From: Plectonema cf. radiosum LEGE 06105
GTDB taxonomy: Bacteria > Cyanobacteriota > Cyanobacteriia > Cyanobacteriales > Nostocaceae
Length of the DNA stretch: 64,000 bases
Reading direction: 5' to 3'
Assembly (NCBI RefSeq): GCF_015207665.1
Contig: NZ_JADEWL010000017.1
Coordinates: 1-64,000 of the forward strand
Shown here: positions 53,165 to 61,845 of the stretch, in pieces
How positions within the stretch are numbered: the stretch's first letter is position 1
Layout of the letters: each line of letters starts with the position of its first letter
The notes under the pieces: model-generated
What the model was told of the DNA's origin: nothing
Databases searched by the model: none
What the model saw: the letters and a program-made list of their open reading frames with translations, nothing else
Made by a program: the position numbers and the translations under genes

Positions 53165-54139
53165 TCAAATCAAATCATCAAGCATCCTGGTTAATTCACC
53201 TTGCAAATCGACGCGGTTATCATCGTAAATAATTACAGTTCTGGGGTCAGAATGTCGGCTTAACTTTTGCGTAGCCCGAATATTACCATTATTTTGATTC
53301 AGTGCTTCGGTGATAGCGCTATGCCTAACCCGGTGAGGACTCATCTGCTTTTCAATCCCCGCCAACTTGCAATATTTACCAACAATTAAACGTATCCCTT
53401 CCCCACTTAACCTATTACCAAATTTTACCGGGTCAAGGGAAATAAAAATTGGTTCGTTGGGCTTATCAGTTCCATTAGATGCTTGCAACCATTCAGTTAT
53501 TGAAACAGCAGTTTTTTGAGAAATTGTACACAATTCGCGTTCGCCATTGCGACCTTTACCGCTAACCTCCAACTGGCAACTACTGTACTTAAAATGCTTT
53601 ACATCCAAACTACTAATTTCACCGCGCCGTAGAGCATTACTCCATAACAACCGCATAATACAGTAATCGCGCTTTCCGGCAAGGGTATCAGTATCGATTT
53701 TCTCAAATAACTTGATAACCTCTGCAACCTCTATCCCCTTAGTATCCCGATACGGTCTAATTTTCTCATTTTTAATCGCGGATAGGTCGTAATCGCAGAT
53801 GCTAAAAATCTGCCCCATTTCCACCAAGGATTTTATTGCGCTAATTCTGCGGTTAACCGTCGCTGGCGCTAAACCTTGCTCAAAAAGGTGGTTACGGTAG
53901 GCAACCACCACCGATATCGCCTGAGTCTTAGATAGCGATAAAAACTCACGGGCAAGGTCGGATGTTAATTCACGACCTGGAGCAACGAGATTAAAGAAAT
54001 TTCGCAAGTCATGAGAGTAAGCCCTGCGAGTGTGTTCGGAGCGCTTTTGCGTCAGTAACACTTCGAGAATTTGCTTACTATCTCCACTCGTAATTGTACT
54101 TAAAGAGGTGATAGAGCGGAGCGTGATGATACCTGACAT
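53165..54139 (-). CDS. Tyrosine recombinase / integrase
   Basis: XerD-like, 324 aa: an N-terminal SAM-like domain (RAYSHDLRNFFNL; ATVNRRISAIKSLV) and the catalytic set R (LLWSNALRRGEISSL), HxxR (SPHRVRHSAITEAL), H (KLSRHSDPRT) and Y (IIYDDNRVDL). This type is common on cyanobacterial plasmids and probably resolves multimers. No attachment site was identified. It is distinct from the transposon's TnpI. Confidence 0.88.
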   Translation of the reverse strand: MSGIITLRSITSLSTITSGDSKQILEVLLTQKRSEHTRRAYSHDLRNFFNLVAPGRELTSDLAREFLSLSKTQAISVVVAYRNHLFEQGLAPATVNRRISAIKSLVEMGQIFSICDYDLSAIKNEKIRPYRDTKGIEVAEVIKLFEKIDTDTLAGKRDYCIMRLLWSNALRRGEISSLDVKHFKYSSCQLEVSGKGRNGERELCTISQKTAVSITEWLQASNGTDKPNEPIFISLDPVKFGNRLSGEGIRLIVGKYCKLAGIEKQMSPHRVRHSAITEALNQNNGNIRATQKLSRHSDPRTVIIYDDNRVDLQGELTRMLDDLI

Positions 54140-54325
54140 AGAAGAAAATCGTCGAATATACGAGCTTGTGCGCGTTAAGTGATTGTTTAAACGAGCATTC
54201 TCACCACCAGTTTACATTATTATTGACACACTATTTCCTAGAATTTTGGTCTTTTAGTCGATATTAATCCGTAGTCGTTATGATGTTGGTTTTATTTAAA
54301 TCGAATCGCATCTTTAATATTTTTA

Positions 54326-55186
54326 TTACAAAATTTCCCGCAGGTTTTGTTTCTTCCGCGTATACTTCCACTCTGGAGGAGCAAATAGATAACAAAAGCG
54401 TTCCTTAAAAGAATTAGTAGAAGTTAAATCTTTGTATATTTCTATCCATTCATTAAAAACGACTTTGAAAGGATTATTCGATTTAATTGGATGAGTTAAA
54501 CCGTAAACAGGAGGATTTGATGCTTCCTCGGCAGCAAAAGTACCAAATAAACGGTCAAAGATAATTAAAACTCCACCATAATTGCGATCTATATATGTTC
54601 CGTTAGAAGCATGATGTACCCTGTGGTGTGATGGAGTATTCAAAAACCATTCTAAAATACCCAGCTTCGGAATTAGTTCAGTATGAATCCAAAATTGGTA
54701 AACCAAGTTTAAAGCTAGAGCGGTGATAACTGAAGAAGGTTGAAAACCAAGCCAAACAAGCGGTGCAAAAAATATACCCGCACCAGAGATAGCACCCGTC
54801 CACCCTAAGCGATAAGCTGCTGAAAAATTAAAATATTCTGGTGAGTGGTGAACAACGTGAGTAGCCCAAAACCAACGAATGCGATGAGATGCTCGATGGT
54901 ACCAATAGTATACAAATTCTAATGTTATAAATAGTAGTAGTAAATTCCACCAATTATCGAGAGAAATAGTTGATATCCGATGCTTCCATGCAAATTCAAT
55001 TAGAGCCGCAGTTGGAATAATGGGAATTAGTTTAGATATGCGATTTCCAATCAAAATAGCCAGTGAAATCAAACTTTCTCGTTGTGAATACTTTTCTTTC
55101 TTCCAAAGCGCTATCAACAAGACTTCAATCACAATGGAAATTAAGAAAAAAGGAATAAATTTTAGAGTTATATCCGTGTAATTCAT
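54326..55186 (-). CDS. Sterol desaturase / fatty acid hydroxylase family protein
   Basis: An integral membrane di-iron oxygenase of 286 aa with three His boxes: HRASH, HVVHH and HRVHH (plus HHASN), and four or more membrane helices (ITLKFIPFFLISIVIEVLLI at the N-terminus). The family hydroxylates or desaturates lipids or carotenoids. The substrate cannot be read from sequence. Monocistronic; metabolic cargo on the plasmid. Confidence 0.9.
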   Translation of the reverse strand: MNYTDITLKFIPFFLISIVIEVLLIALWKKEKYSQRESLISLAILIGNRISKLIPIIPTAALIEFAWKHRISTISLDNWWNLLLLFITLEFVYYWYHRASHRIRWFWATHVVHHSPEYFNFSAAYRLGWTGAISGAGIFFAPLVWLGFQPSSVITALALNLVYQFWIHTELIPKLGILEWFLNTPSHHRVHHASNGTYIDRNYGGVLIIFDRLFGTFAAEEASNPPVYGLTHPIKSNNPFKVVFNEWIEIYKDLTSTNSFKERFCYLFAPPEWKYTRKKQNLREIL

Positions 55187-55344
55187 TTTTTTGCCAGATG
55201 TAATTCTGATTATTTAGATTCAATGATTTGGATGACAAAGTTCTCTATAGATGTACTAACCTGCAATACTAATTACTCAAACCCTTGATTACAGATTTGG
55301 GTGTTTATCATTGCAGGTTTATACATAAGTATTGGAGTTAGAAT

Positions 55345-55689
55345 TTAATTTCCGAAAGTGCGATTAGTGGTTTGGGTTCTACCATTAGCACCAGTACGAG
55401 TTGTGGTTTGCACTCCGTTTCCTGCTGTGCGATTAGTGGTTTGAGTTCTACTATTAGGACCAGTGCGAGTTGTAGTTTGCGCTCCGTTCCCGTAAGTGCG
55501 ATTAGTGGTTTGAGTTCTACCGTTATGGCCAGTACGAGTTGTGGTTTGCGCTCCGTTCCCGTAAGTGCGACTGGTGGTTTGAGTTCTACCGTTATGACCG
55601 GTGCGAGTTGTAGTTTGTCCAGCTAAAACTGATGGTGAAAATGCAGTTAAGGTTAATCCAATTAAAGAGATACTTAGCAGAGATTTCAT
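55345..55689 (-). CDS. Secreted repeat protein, four 23-aa repeats
   Basis: A signal peptide (MKSLLSISLIGLTLTAFSPS, cut near VLAG) is followed by four copies of a 23-residue unit built as QTTTRTGxNxRTQTTxRTxG plus NG(A/V). In DNA this is a 69-bp tandem repeat. The mature protein is a Thr/Arg/Gly/Asn-rich, highly polar chain, probably disordered and exported. I know no function; adhesive or surface roles are guesses. Confidence 0.75.
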   Translation of the reverse strand: MKSLLSISLIGLTLTAFSPSVLAGQTTTRTGHNGRTQTTSRTYGNGAQTTTRTGHNGRTQTTNRTYGNGAQTTTRTGPNSRTQTTNRTAGNGVQTTTRTGANGRTQTTNRTFGN

Positions 55690-56075
55690 GATTTTTCCTT
55701 ATGTTAGTAGTGGGGATGATTTGAGGTTTTTTGAAGCAATCAAAATGTTTTTTGCTTTCTTCTCTCAACCTCGATGTATACAACATAAGCCGGATAGCAC
55801 CTTTAAAACATGAGTCAAGAGTCCTCAATTGAATAAGGACTAAAGTCCCTAATTTAATCATGACTAATGTTGCTAGTATTTAAAGCGGGTAGATAAGCTA
55901 TATTTAGTAATTGTTTCAGAAGGCAGTCAAAATGAAGAATTTAGAATTGGTTTAATAAGCAAAAATCTATGTCCTCCGGACACTTATTTCTGTCTTAGCC
56001 TTTTTTAAATGTGAGTTCTTCTTCCTTCTTCCTTCTTCCTTCGTGAATAAGTACGGATGAACCATAAAAAACAAT
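55690..56075. other. Intergenic region with a CTTCTTC microsatellite
   Basis: Between two divergent genes. At 56023-56042 there is a short CTTCCTTCTTCCTTCTTCC repeat just before the histidine kinase gene. The stretch AGTCCTCAATTGAATAAGGACT (near 55809) is a small inverted repeat seen widely in these genomes. I see no gene. Confidence 0.5.
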
Positions 56076-57401
56076 ATGAATTCCATGATTTATTTTATTC
56101 AGGCTCGGAAATATCCACTAAGATTTTTACTTTATTTAGAATGGATTTTATTGGCAATTATCATTGCTTGTGAAGTTTTTGTTTTTTTATTTAATATTGC
56201 TTCAATATTTCCAAGAAATATCTTTTTCAATATATTTTTTTTATTTATATTTGGAATTATTGGTTTAAAATTACCGTCACATAATCAACTCTACAAAATC
56301 ATTTATACAGGCTTAGAATTTGGATTAATCATCATTGCTTCATTCGCTGGAGGGATTCTTTTAGTTCCGCTACTATATATTATTTTGATAGCTCGTAATT
56401 GTGTAATTTTCCGGGGCATCAACCGTTATATAGTTAGTGGATTGGCTATATTTTTATCTTTAGTCACACAACTTCAACGTATAAAAACAGTCCAAGACAT
56501 TCAACTTTTAGAAACTAAACAACAATATGCAATTGCCATATTAGCTTCTGTATTAACATTAGGGATTGGGGCAATTTTCATGCAAATGGCGATTAATGCA
56601 TTACTCAATGAATTTCAAAGTAGGCAAAAATTAAATATTGCGAACGAACAACTAGCAATTGCTAATGCTCAATTAAGTCAATATGCTTTAAAAGTCGAAG
56701 AATTAGCAACTCTAGAGGAGCGTAACCGTATTGCTCGGGATATTCATGATTCTGTTGGTCATGCTTTAACAGTTTTAAATTTACATTTAGAAGCAGCAGT
56801 AAAAATATGGCAAACTGACCCAGAAGAAGCTACAGAATTTTTAACCGAAGCGAAACAATTAGGTTCAAATGCTCTTAAGGAAGTTCGTCAATCAATTTCA
56901 ACTTTACGTGCAGACCCATTAGCTGGATTATCTTTAGAAGATGCTATCGTTTCTTTAGCTGAAGATTTTCAACCTTCCAGTAATATTTCGCCAAGCTTAG
57001 AGATAGATTTAAAATTACCTATTAAACCTGAAGTTAAAATTGCGATTTATCGCATTATTCAAGAAGCATTCACTAATATTTTTAAGCACGCAGAAGCAAC
57101 AGAAGTTAAGATTATGCTTAAAACTCAAAATCAAAATCAAATATCTCAGGACTTAACCACACACAGCACAACTAAAGTCATTGCTACCCAAAGAAGCAAT
57201 CTCAAACCATTACAAATAGCTCACGAGTCCGTAATACAGCTAATTATTCATGATAATGGTAAAGGATTTAAACCCAACCAAAATACAACCGGTTTCGGCT
57301 TGCAAAGTATGCGCGATCGCACTCTTGCTATTGGTGGTACTTTCAATATGGCAACAGCCCCAAATTCAGGATGTAAGATTACTGCAACCTTCCCAATATA
57401 A
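56076..57401 (+). CDS. Sensor histidine kinase, DesK/NarX-like (HisKA_3)
   Basis: The N-terminal ~190 residues hold about six membrane helices. A coiled coil leads to the HisKA_3 box EERNRIARDIHDSVGHALTV (His at about 225) and the ATP-binding G boxes (LIIHDNGKGFKPN; GFGLQSMRDRTLAIGG). The sensor has no named domain, so the signal may be a membrane property. Its response regulator follows 20 bp downstream. Complete at 441 aa. Confidence 0.92.
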   Translation: MNSMIYFIQARKYPLRFLLYLEWILLAIIIACEVFVFLFNIASIFPRNIFFNIFFLFIFGIIGLKLPSHNQLYKIIYTGLEFGLIIIASFAGGILLVPLLYIILIARNCVIFRGINRYIVSGLAIFLSLVTQLQRIKTVQDIQLLETKQQYAIAILASVLTLGIGAIFMQMAINALLNEFQSRQKLNIANEQLAIANAQLSQYALKVEELATLEERNRIARDIHDSVGHALTVLNLHLEAAVKIWQTDPEEATEFLTEAKQLGSNALKEVRQSISTLRADPLAGLSLEDAIVSLAEDFQPSSNISPSLEIDLKLPIKPEVKIAIYRIIQEAFTNIFKHAEATEVKIMLKTQNQNQISQDLTTHSTTKVIATQRSNLKPLQIAHESVIQLIIHDNGKGFKPNQNTTGFGLQSMRDRTLAIGGTFNMATAPNSGCKITATFPI

Positions 57402-57421
57402 AATATAAATCCAAAATTAAG

Positions 57422-58054
57422 ATGATTCGTTTATTATTAGTTGATGATGAAAATTTAATCCGTCGCGGACTCAAAGCCTTACTAAAATTAGAAAAAGATT
57501 TAGAAATAGTCGGAGAAGCAGATAACGGACAAACTGCAATTGATTCCATTCCCACTTTAAAGCCCGATGTGATTTTAATGGATATTCGGATGCCGATAAT
57601 GGATGGTGTTGCAGCAACAAAAGAAATTACCAAAGCCTTCCCACAAATTAAAATTTTAGTACTTACTACTTTTGCGGATGAAGATTATGTCACCCAAGCA
57701 TTACATTATGGTGCTGCGGGATATTTACTTAAAGATACACCTTCTGAAGAGTTAGCTCATGCAATTCGTTCTGTACATAAAGGTTATACCCAACTAGGAC
57801 CAGGACTAGGTAAAGTCATGGCTGAAAAACTTCCAGTTTCTAAATCTCCACCACCGGGTTGGGATGAACTTACACCAAGAGAAATCGAAATTTTAAAGTT
57901 AGTCGCTAAAGGTTCAACTAATCGAGAAATTGCTGAGGCTTTGTATATTACCGAAAAAACCGTCAAAAATTATATGACTCGCATTTTCAATCGGTTAGAT
58001 TTACGCGATCGCACTCAAGCTGCACTCCTCGCTAGTGCGTTTTTTGGTAATTAA
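57422..58054 (+). CDS. NarL/FixJ-type response regulator
   Basis: A receiver domain (LLLVDDENLIRRGL; D in DVILMDIRMPIMDG; K in GAAGYLLKDT) and a LuxR-type HTH (LTPREIEILKLVAKGSTNRE, then VKNYMTRIF). 210 aa, complete. Partner of the upstream histidine kinase. Targets are unknown; the adjacent fatty-acid hydroxylase would fit a DesK-DesR-like membrane response but this is speculative. Confidence 0.92.
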   Translation: MIRLLLVDDENLIRRGLKALLKLEKDLEIVGEADNGQTAIDSIPTLKPDVILMDIRMPIMDGVAATKEITKAFPQIKILVLTTFADEDYVTQALHYGAAGYLLKDTPSEELAHAIRSVHKGYTQLGPGLGKVMAEKLPVSKSPPPGWDELTPREIEILKLVAKGSTNREIAEALYITEKTVKNYMTRIFNRLDLRDRTQAALLASAFFGN

Positions 58055-58144
58055 AGATGATGAATACAATAAATCAAAAAATTAACTATCGTTCATGCTT
58101 ACCTACCACAAAGATAATTGCCCAGGTGATATATTAGATTTACC

Positions 58145-58393
58145 TCATTGGTGGTATAAAAGGTAGCATTTGCTGCAAAGCACTGCGAGATTACTCTTAG
58201 AATTATTTGATGGATTTCTGTCCCAATGATGGGTCCGTAGAGTGCGTTTCATCCGTTCTGAGCGAGTAAGTTTAGAAGTGTCTTCTCCGGGGCGTATGCA
58301 TTGTAAACCGCACTTTTGACACTGCCATTGTACGGATTTTTTAACTGATGTAGAGATGTCCGTCCAATCGTCTGGGTACGGGTTAAACGACAT
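58145..58393 (-). CDS. Small HNH-like zinc protein, 82 aa
   Basis: Two CxxC knuckles (CQKCGLQC; CSKCYLLYH) flank THHWDRNPSNNSKSNLAVLC, the core of small HNH-like proteins found in cyanobacteria. Relatives as I recall them continue some residues beyond the final His, so the C-terminus may be truncated. Nuclease activity is plausible but unproven. Confidence 0.6.
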   Translation of the reverse strand: MSFNPYPDDWTDISTSVKKSVQWQCQKCGLQCIRPGEDTSKLTRSERMKRTLRTHHWDRNPSNNSKSNLAVLCSKCYLLYHQ

Positions 58394-58526
58394 TGATATG
58401 TTGGAGTTTTAGGACTTAATGGATTTTACCAAGCAGGGATGACGCGAAGCAATGCGGAGCTTGTCACCGTTGCGAAGAGCGTATATCACAACGGGAGCCG
58501 TCGTTTTTCAAAAATTATCTTCAATC

Positions 58527-58967
58527 TTATGCGCCACCAACCATAAAATCAAAATTACCTTCACCGCTGCTTTCCCTCAATGTTTTCATGATTTTTATAG
58601 GGTCATCGTGTGGACCATCGACATAGCATGGTTTCCCGTTACGACCACATTCAATACGTATTGTCCCATCCCATTGCCCAATGTGCGATCAGCCGCACGG
58701 CTGCGCCGAACGCGATTTCTCAAAGTCTTTGTGTGGTTTAAATCCTAAACTTTCTGCATATTCGCAAGCACTAAATATCATTCCTTGAGCGACTTCAAGG
58801 GGAACGGGGTGAGGTTCTCCGGGGAATGGATGAAATATTTGCTGTGCTTGATTTTGAATTACTGAACTAACTTCTGATACTTTGACACCTAGTTTTCGAG
58901 CTATTTGTTTGGGTGTTAAATTCAATGCCCGTAAATTCAGGATTTCTTGTTCTTGTGTTGCTGTCAT
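58527..58967 (-). pseudogene. Unknown cyanobacterial protein interrupted by a 27-bp repeat insertion carrying a stop
   Basis: MTATQEQEILNLRALNLTPK starts an HTH-like N-terminus (KQIARKLGVKVSEVSSVI). The frame reads to FEKSRSAQPCG then TGA, and continues in the same frame with SHIGQWDGTIRIECGRNG through to GNFDFMVGGA. The stop lies in a palindromic insert (CAGCCGCACGG, then CTGCGCCGAAC) flanked by a 5-bp repeat GCGAT at 58685 and 58712. Removal of 27 bp restores FEKSHIGQWDG. The parent is a family of unknown role, common in Nostocales. Confidence 0.75.
58685..58716. repeat. Short palindromic repeat with 5-bp flanking duplication
   Basis: A 22-bp GC-rich palindrome between two GCGAT copies, inserted in the gene described above. 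Of the same kind as the inserts in tRNA-Pro, tRNA-Val and the anticodon-loop tRNA. The length added (27 bp) is a multiple of three. Confidence 0.75.
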
Positions 58968-59077
58968 AAATTACTGCTTTCCACAAATAACCTATGCAGA
59001 AATAATAAACCATTGGCTGATGCTCTTCGCCAGGAAGTTATCACTTTGTTCAAAAAATTTCATATGCGAACCCGCAA

Positions 59078-59677
59078 CTATTTAACCGGGTGGTAAAGTT
59101 TATCTTTTTCGTTAAATCGCCACGTATACTTACCCCTATCGCGATTTTTACTCCATTCTCCAAACTCACTCGTTGACAGGGTTGCGTGCTTTTCTTGCAG
59201 CGTTGGGATATTAACGTTAAGTCGCAACGCTAATTTTTGTTCGTCGAGGGCTTCAATTTGAGGTGGTTTCCCGCTTTGGTTGTAGGGATTGCCCGATGAT
59301 CTATATTGTCTGCGGTTATTTGATGCAATTCCATTACGTTGAATAGCAATCAATGCTCCTTCTAACTGTGCTACCCTCCGATTGAGTGCTTCTAGTTTTT
59401 CTTCAGTACGTTCCTCGGAAGCATTGCTTTGTGAGGAGGGTTTGTTACCTTGCTTGTTGATGTTTTGCGCCAGTTGGTGTAACTGTTCCTCTACTTTTTG
59501 CAAGCGAACTTCTGTACATACCTCTACACCCGGTATATCTCCTAATTCGTGGAGCAACCCCCGGATTACTATATCCGTGGCGGTTTTGCCCGGTTGTGGA
59601 GAAGCTTTTTTGCGTAGTGCTTCTGCCAAAGGTTTGGGCAATTTGAAATTCATTGACTCGCGTTCAACTCGCGTCAT
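59078..59677 (-). CDS. Ribbon-helix-helix-like plasmid protein with coiled coil
   Basis: From the chosen start (MTRVERESMNFKLPKPLAEA) the first 45 residues look like a CopG-type ribbon-helix-helix. A coiled coil follows (RLQKVEEQLHQLAQN; EERTEEKLEALNRRVAQLEG), then a C-terminal basic block (SEFGEWSKNRDRGKYTWRFN). Upstream codons to 59740 overlap an AT-repeat region and lack support. Typical of DNA-binding plasmid accessory proteins in cyanobacteria. It lies 69 bp after the chimeric HsdS gene. Confidence 0.6.
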   Translation of the reverse strand: MTRVERESMNFKLPKPLAEALRKKASPQPGKTATDIVIRGLLHELGDIPGVEVCTEVRLQKVEEQLHQLAQNINKQGNKPSSQSNASEERTEEKLEALNRRVAQLEGALIAIQRNGIASNNRRQYRSSGNPYNQSGKPPQIEALDEQKLALRLNVNIPTLQEKHATLSTSEFGEWSKNRDRGKYTWRFNEKDKLYHPVK

Positions 59678-59746
59678 GTCTACACCCAGGTACATACCGT
59701 ATATATATAGCTTACAACGTAGTGGGGTACGAGGGAGCAATTAACT

Positions 59747-60862
59747 TTACTCCGTTTGGGTGAAGTGGGTAAGAATGCAACAGTCAAGATTGGCTTTGGT
59801 TTGTTGGTATTGTTGTTGTATGGTCTCAATAGTTTTGAAAAAAGATTCTATTCGATGAACAATTTCCAGTTGCTCATCTTCTGAAATAAGAGGAATTTTA
59901 ATTTTACGAAGACCTGAAAGCGGAACAGTTAATTGAGCAGTTCCGGTTGCTACTTCAGTTGCTTGCTTGAAAATAAAGTTTGATTTTAGAGCATATAAAA
60001 TATATTTACTATTGATAAAATCACTCAATTTAAATAGTGCAATATGTCTTTGAAAACAAAATTTTTCTTCCGTATCTACAATGACCGGAATTCCATAAGA
60101 ACCAACAACTGAATATAAAATATCTCTTTTTTTAGGTTTTCTATGCTCTGGAATTGAACGATAATATTCTTCTGGTACATATCTTATATTACTAAAATCT
60201 AATTTGCCTTTAGTAATATTTGAAATTACTAAGAATGGGATACCATAATTAGCTTTAGGCGGAGCTTGATGGTCGCCATCCGTAATTGAATTACAAATAC
60301 TTGATAAACTGACCCATTTCCAATTATTCGGTATTTTAAATGGGTCAGGAAGATTGCTTTCTATTTTTTTTGTTTTAAATTTGTGTATTTTTCCTCGAAT
60401 CTTCTCCAGCAAAACTGAAGCAGGTTCCACATCGGGATTATTCTCGCGCCAATCAGCAGTCAAGTCGCCACGGAATGCAGCAGCGAGGACAGATTGACGG
60501 AATTGGTCTAATAATTGCGGTATTGCGTCAATTGCTTCTTTTACCCGTTGGCTTCTCCTTTGTAGCGCTTCGATTTTCCTTACTATCCGCTTTTGTTCGT
60601 TGAGTGGTGGGAAAGGGATTTTTAGTTGCTGTAAAACTTCATCATCAAAAGGTAACGATACAAAAGTATTTAGAAATGCGGATTGTAAAGCTAAGGTGCG
60701 TTCGGGATTATTGCTTCTCATTGCACCATAAAATAGTTCAGCTTTAACCACCGAACACACAGCAATATCTTGTGGTGACAGCGATTGTAATCTTCTTCGC
60801 ACACCAGACATAGGGCGATTTAGATAAACAATACAAGCGTTAGTATCTAATAGATAAATCAC
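59747..60862 (-). CDS. Chimera: VapC-type PIN N-terminus fused to the C-terminal part of a type I specificity subunit (HsdS)
   Basis: Residues 1-~76 are the front of a VapC toxin (MIYLLDTNACIVYLN with first Asp; VVKAELFYGAMRS with Glu; FVSLPFDD). At DDEVLQQLKIPFPPLNEQKR the sequence becomes HsdS: central conserved region (RIVRKIEALQRRSQRVKEAI; AAFRGDLTADWR), a second target-recognition domain (NWKWVSLSSICNSITDGDHQ) and the C-terminal conserved helix. The PIN part lacks its last two acids, and HsdS lacks its first target-recognition domain. The antitoxin overlaps its start by 4 nt. It is thus a half S subunit expressed from a toxin promoter. Half S subunits can dimerise, so a functional enzyme is possible. 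Confidence 0.85.
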   Translation of the reverse strand: MIYLLDTNACIVYLNRPMSGVRRRLQSLSPQDIAVCSVVKAELFYGAMRSNNPERTLALQSAFLNTFVSLPFDDEVLQQLKIPFPPLNEQKRIVRKIEALQRRSQRVKEAIDAIPQLLDQFRQSVLAAAFRGDLTADWRENNPDVEPASVLLEKIRGKIHKFKTKKIESNLPDPFKIPNNWKWVSLSSICNSITDGDHQAPPKANYGIPFLVISNITKGKLDFSNIRYVPEEYYRSIPEHRKPKKRDILYSVVGSYGIPVIVDTEEKFCFQRHIALFKLSDFINSKYILYALKSNFIFKQATEVATGTAQLTVPLSGLRKIKIPLISEDEQLEIVHRIESFFKTIETIQQQYQQTKANLDCCILTHFTQTE

Positions 60863-61107
60863 TCAAGCAATGGCTCCCGTTCTTCAAATTCACCTTGGGG
60901 ATATCTTTGAATCGGGTCATCCGCTAAACAACCTGCCGTCTGCTCAAAAAAACCGGGGGGATATCCTAAATCGGATGGTGTTTGTGTTGTTTCAATTGAG
61001 TGATAAATTACCATTACTTCTACTTCTTTATCTTTCATTCCCAAGGGAATATCTAAATGTAAAATGCCATCTGAACCGACACGTTTTTTTAATTTAATAC
61101 TTTGCAT
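60859..61107 (-). CDS. Antitoxin upstream of the PIN-HsdS chimera
   Basis: An 82-aa protein starting MQSIKLKKRVGSDGILHLDI, an AbrB/VapB-like beta-rich head with an acidic tail (FEEREPLLE). It overlaps the chimera start by ATGA. Its own toxin is now truncated, so it is left as an orphan that would still regulate the promoter and hence the HsdS fragment. Confidence 0.7.
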   Translation of the reverse strand: MQSIKLKKRVGSDGILHLDIPLGMKDKEVEVMVIYHSIETTQTPSDLGYPPGFFEQTAGCLADDPIQRYPQGEFEEREPLLE

Positions 61108-61151
61108 AGTTGATTATCCTAGAATTGAATTAAATGCATTACAATAAAAAA

Positions 61152-61556
61152 TTAATTAAAAATAGAAATTAATTTAATACCTGACACCCTAAACATCGGC
61201 TTAGTCGGCTTCTCCGTCGTGATAAATTCCTCCGTACCGAGTGATAATGCAGCAGCAATATGCAGCGCATCCATAGCAGCTAAACCATACTGACAGCCTA
61301 TATCATAAGCATCTTGTACCACTTTTTCTAAATCCGGAACCCAATAGGTAACAGCACTAAAGAATTCTTCATAGAATTGAGCTTCTTCAGTTTGCTTGTG
61401 ATAAATCGCTTTGGGAATTACTTCTAACTTAACAAATTCACTCGACGCAAATTGACGGTTTGAATCTCCTAAAATTTCTAAAGCTTTCTCGGCAATTCTA
61501 CCCACACCATCTGTTGCACTTAGTAATACCCCTGAATCAATATATGTTAAAATCAT
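61152..61556 (-). CDS. PIN-domain toxin
   Basis: MILTYIDSGVLLSATDG opens a complete 134-aa PIN domain: Asp in YIDSGVLL, Glu in FVKLEVIPKA, Asp in AAMDALHIAAAL and a Glu/Asp region in EEFITTEKPT. It overlaps its antitoxin (upstream) by 4 nt. Together they form a second TA pair inserted between hsdM and the specificity gene. Confidence 0.8.
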   Translation of the reverse strand: MILTYIDSGVLLSATDGVGRIAEKALEILGDSNRQFASSEFVKLEVIPKAIYHKQTEEAQFYEEFFSAVTYWVPDLEKVVQDAYDIGCQYGLAAMDALHIAAALSLGTEEFITTEKPTKPMFRVSGIKLISIFN

Positions 61557-61795
61557 TCTCCTCTACCCTCTAACCCACCTCTACGACTAGCAAGTTCTTT
61601 TGCTATTCCTTCTTCATCTAATAAAGGTTTCCCAGAAGCAACTATTTTGGTACGAATTTGTCGTAAACGTTCTCCCAAAGAAGCTTTTTTGACAGAATTT
61701 TTAACGTAAAGAAATTCGACAAAATCTAAAACTTCCTCCTGTTTTTCTTTGGGTAAAGAACGCCATTTTGCTAATAAATCTTGTTCTGGACTCAT
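61553..61795 (-). CDS. DUF2281-type antitoxin
   Basis: An 80-aa protein with LLAKWRSLPKEKQEEVLDFV followed by EFLYVK, the DUF2281 helix pair, and a C-terminal tail (ASRRGGLEGRGE). DUF2281 proteins are usual antitoxins of PIN toxins in cyanobacteria. The start is 50 bp after the hsdM stop. Confidence 0.8.
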   Translation of the reverse strand: MSPEQDLLAKWRSLPKEKQEEVLDFVEFLYVKNSVKKASLGERLRQIRTKIVASGKPLLDEEGIAKELASRRGGLEGRGE

Positions 61796-61845
61796 AATGA
61801 CAACCTTTCGATCATAATTAAGTTATTTAATAAATGAATTTAACT

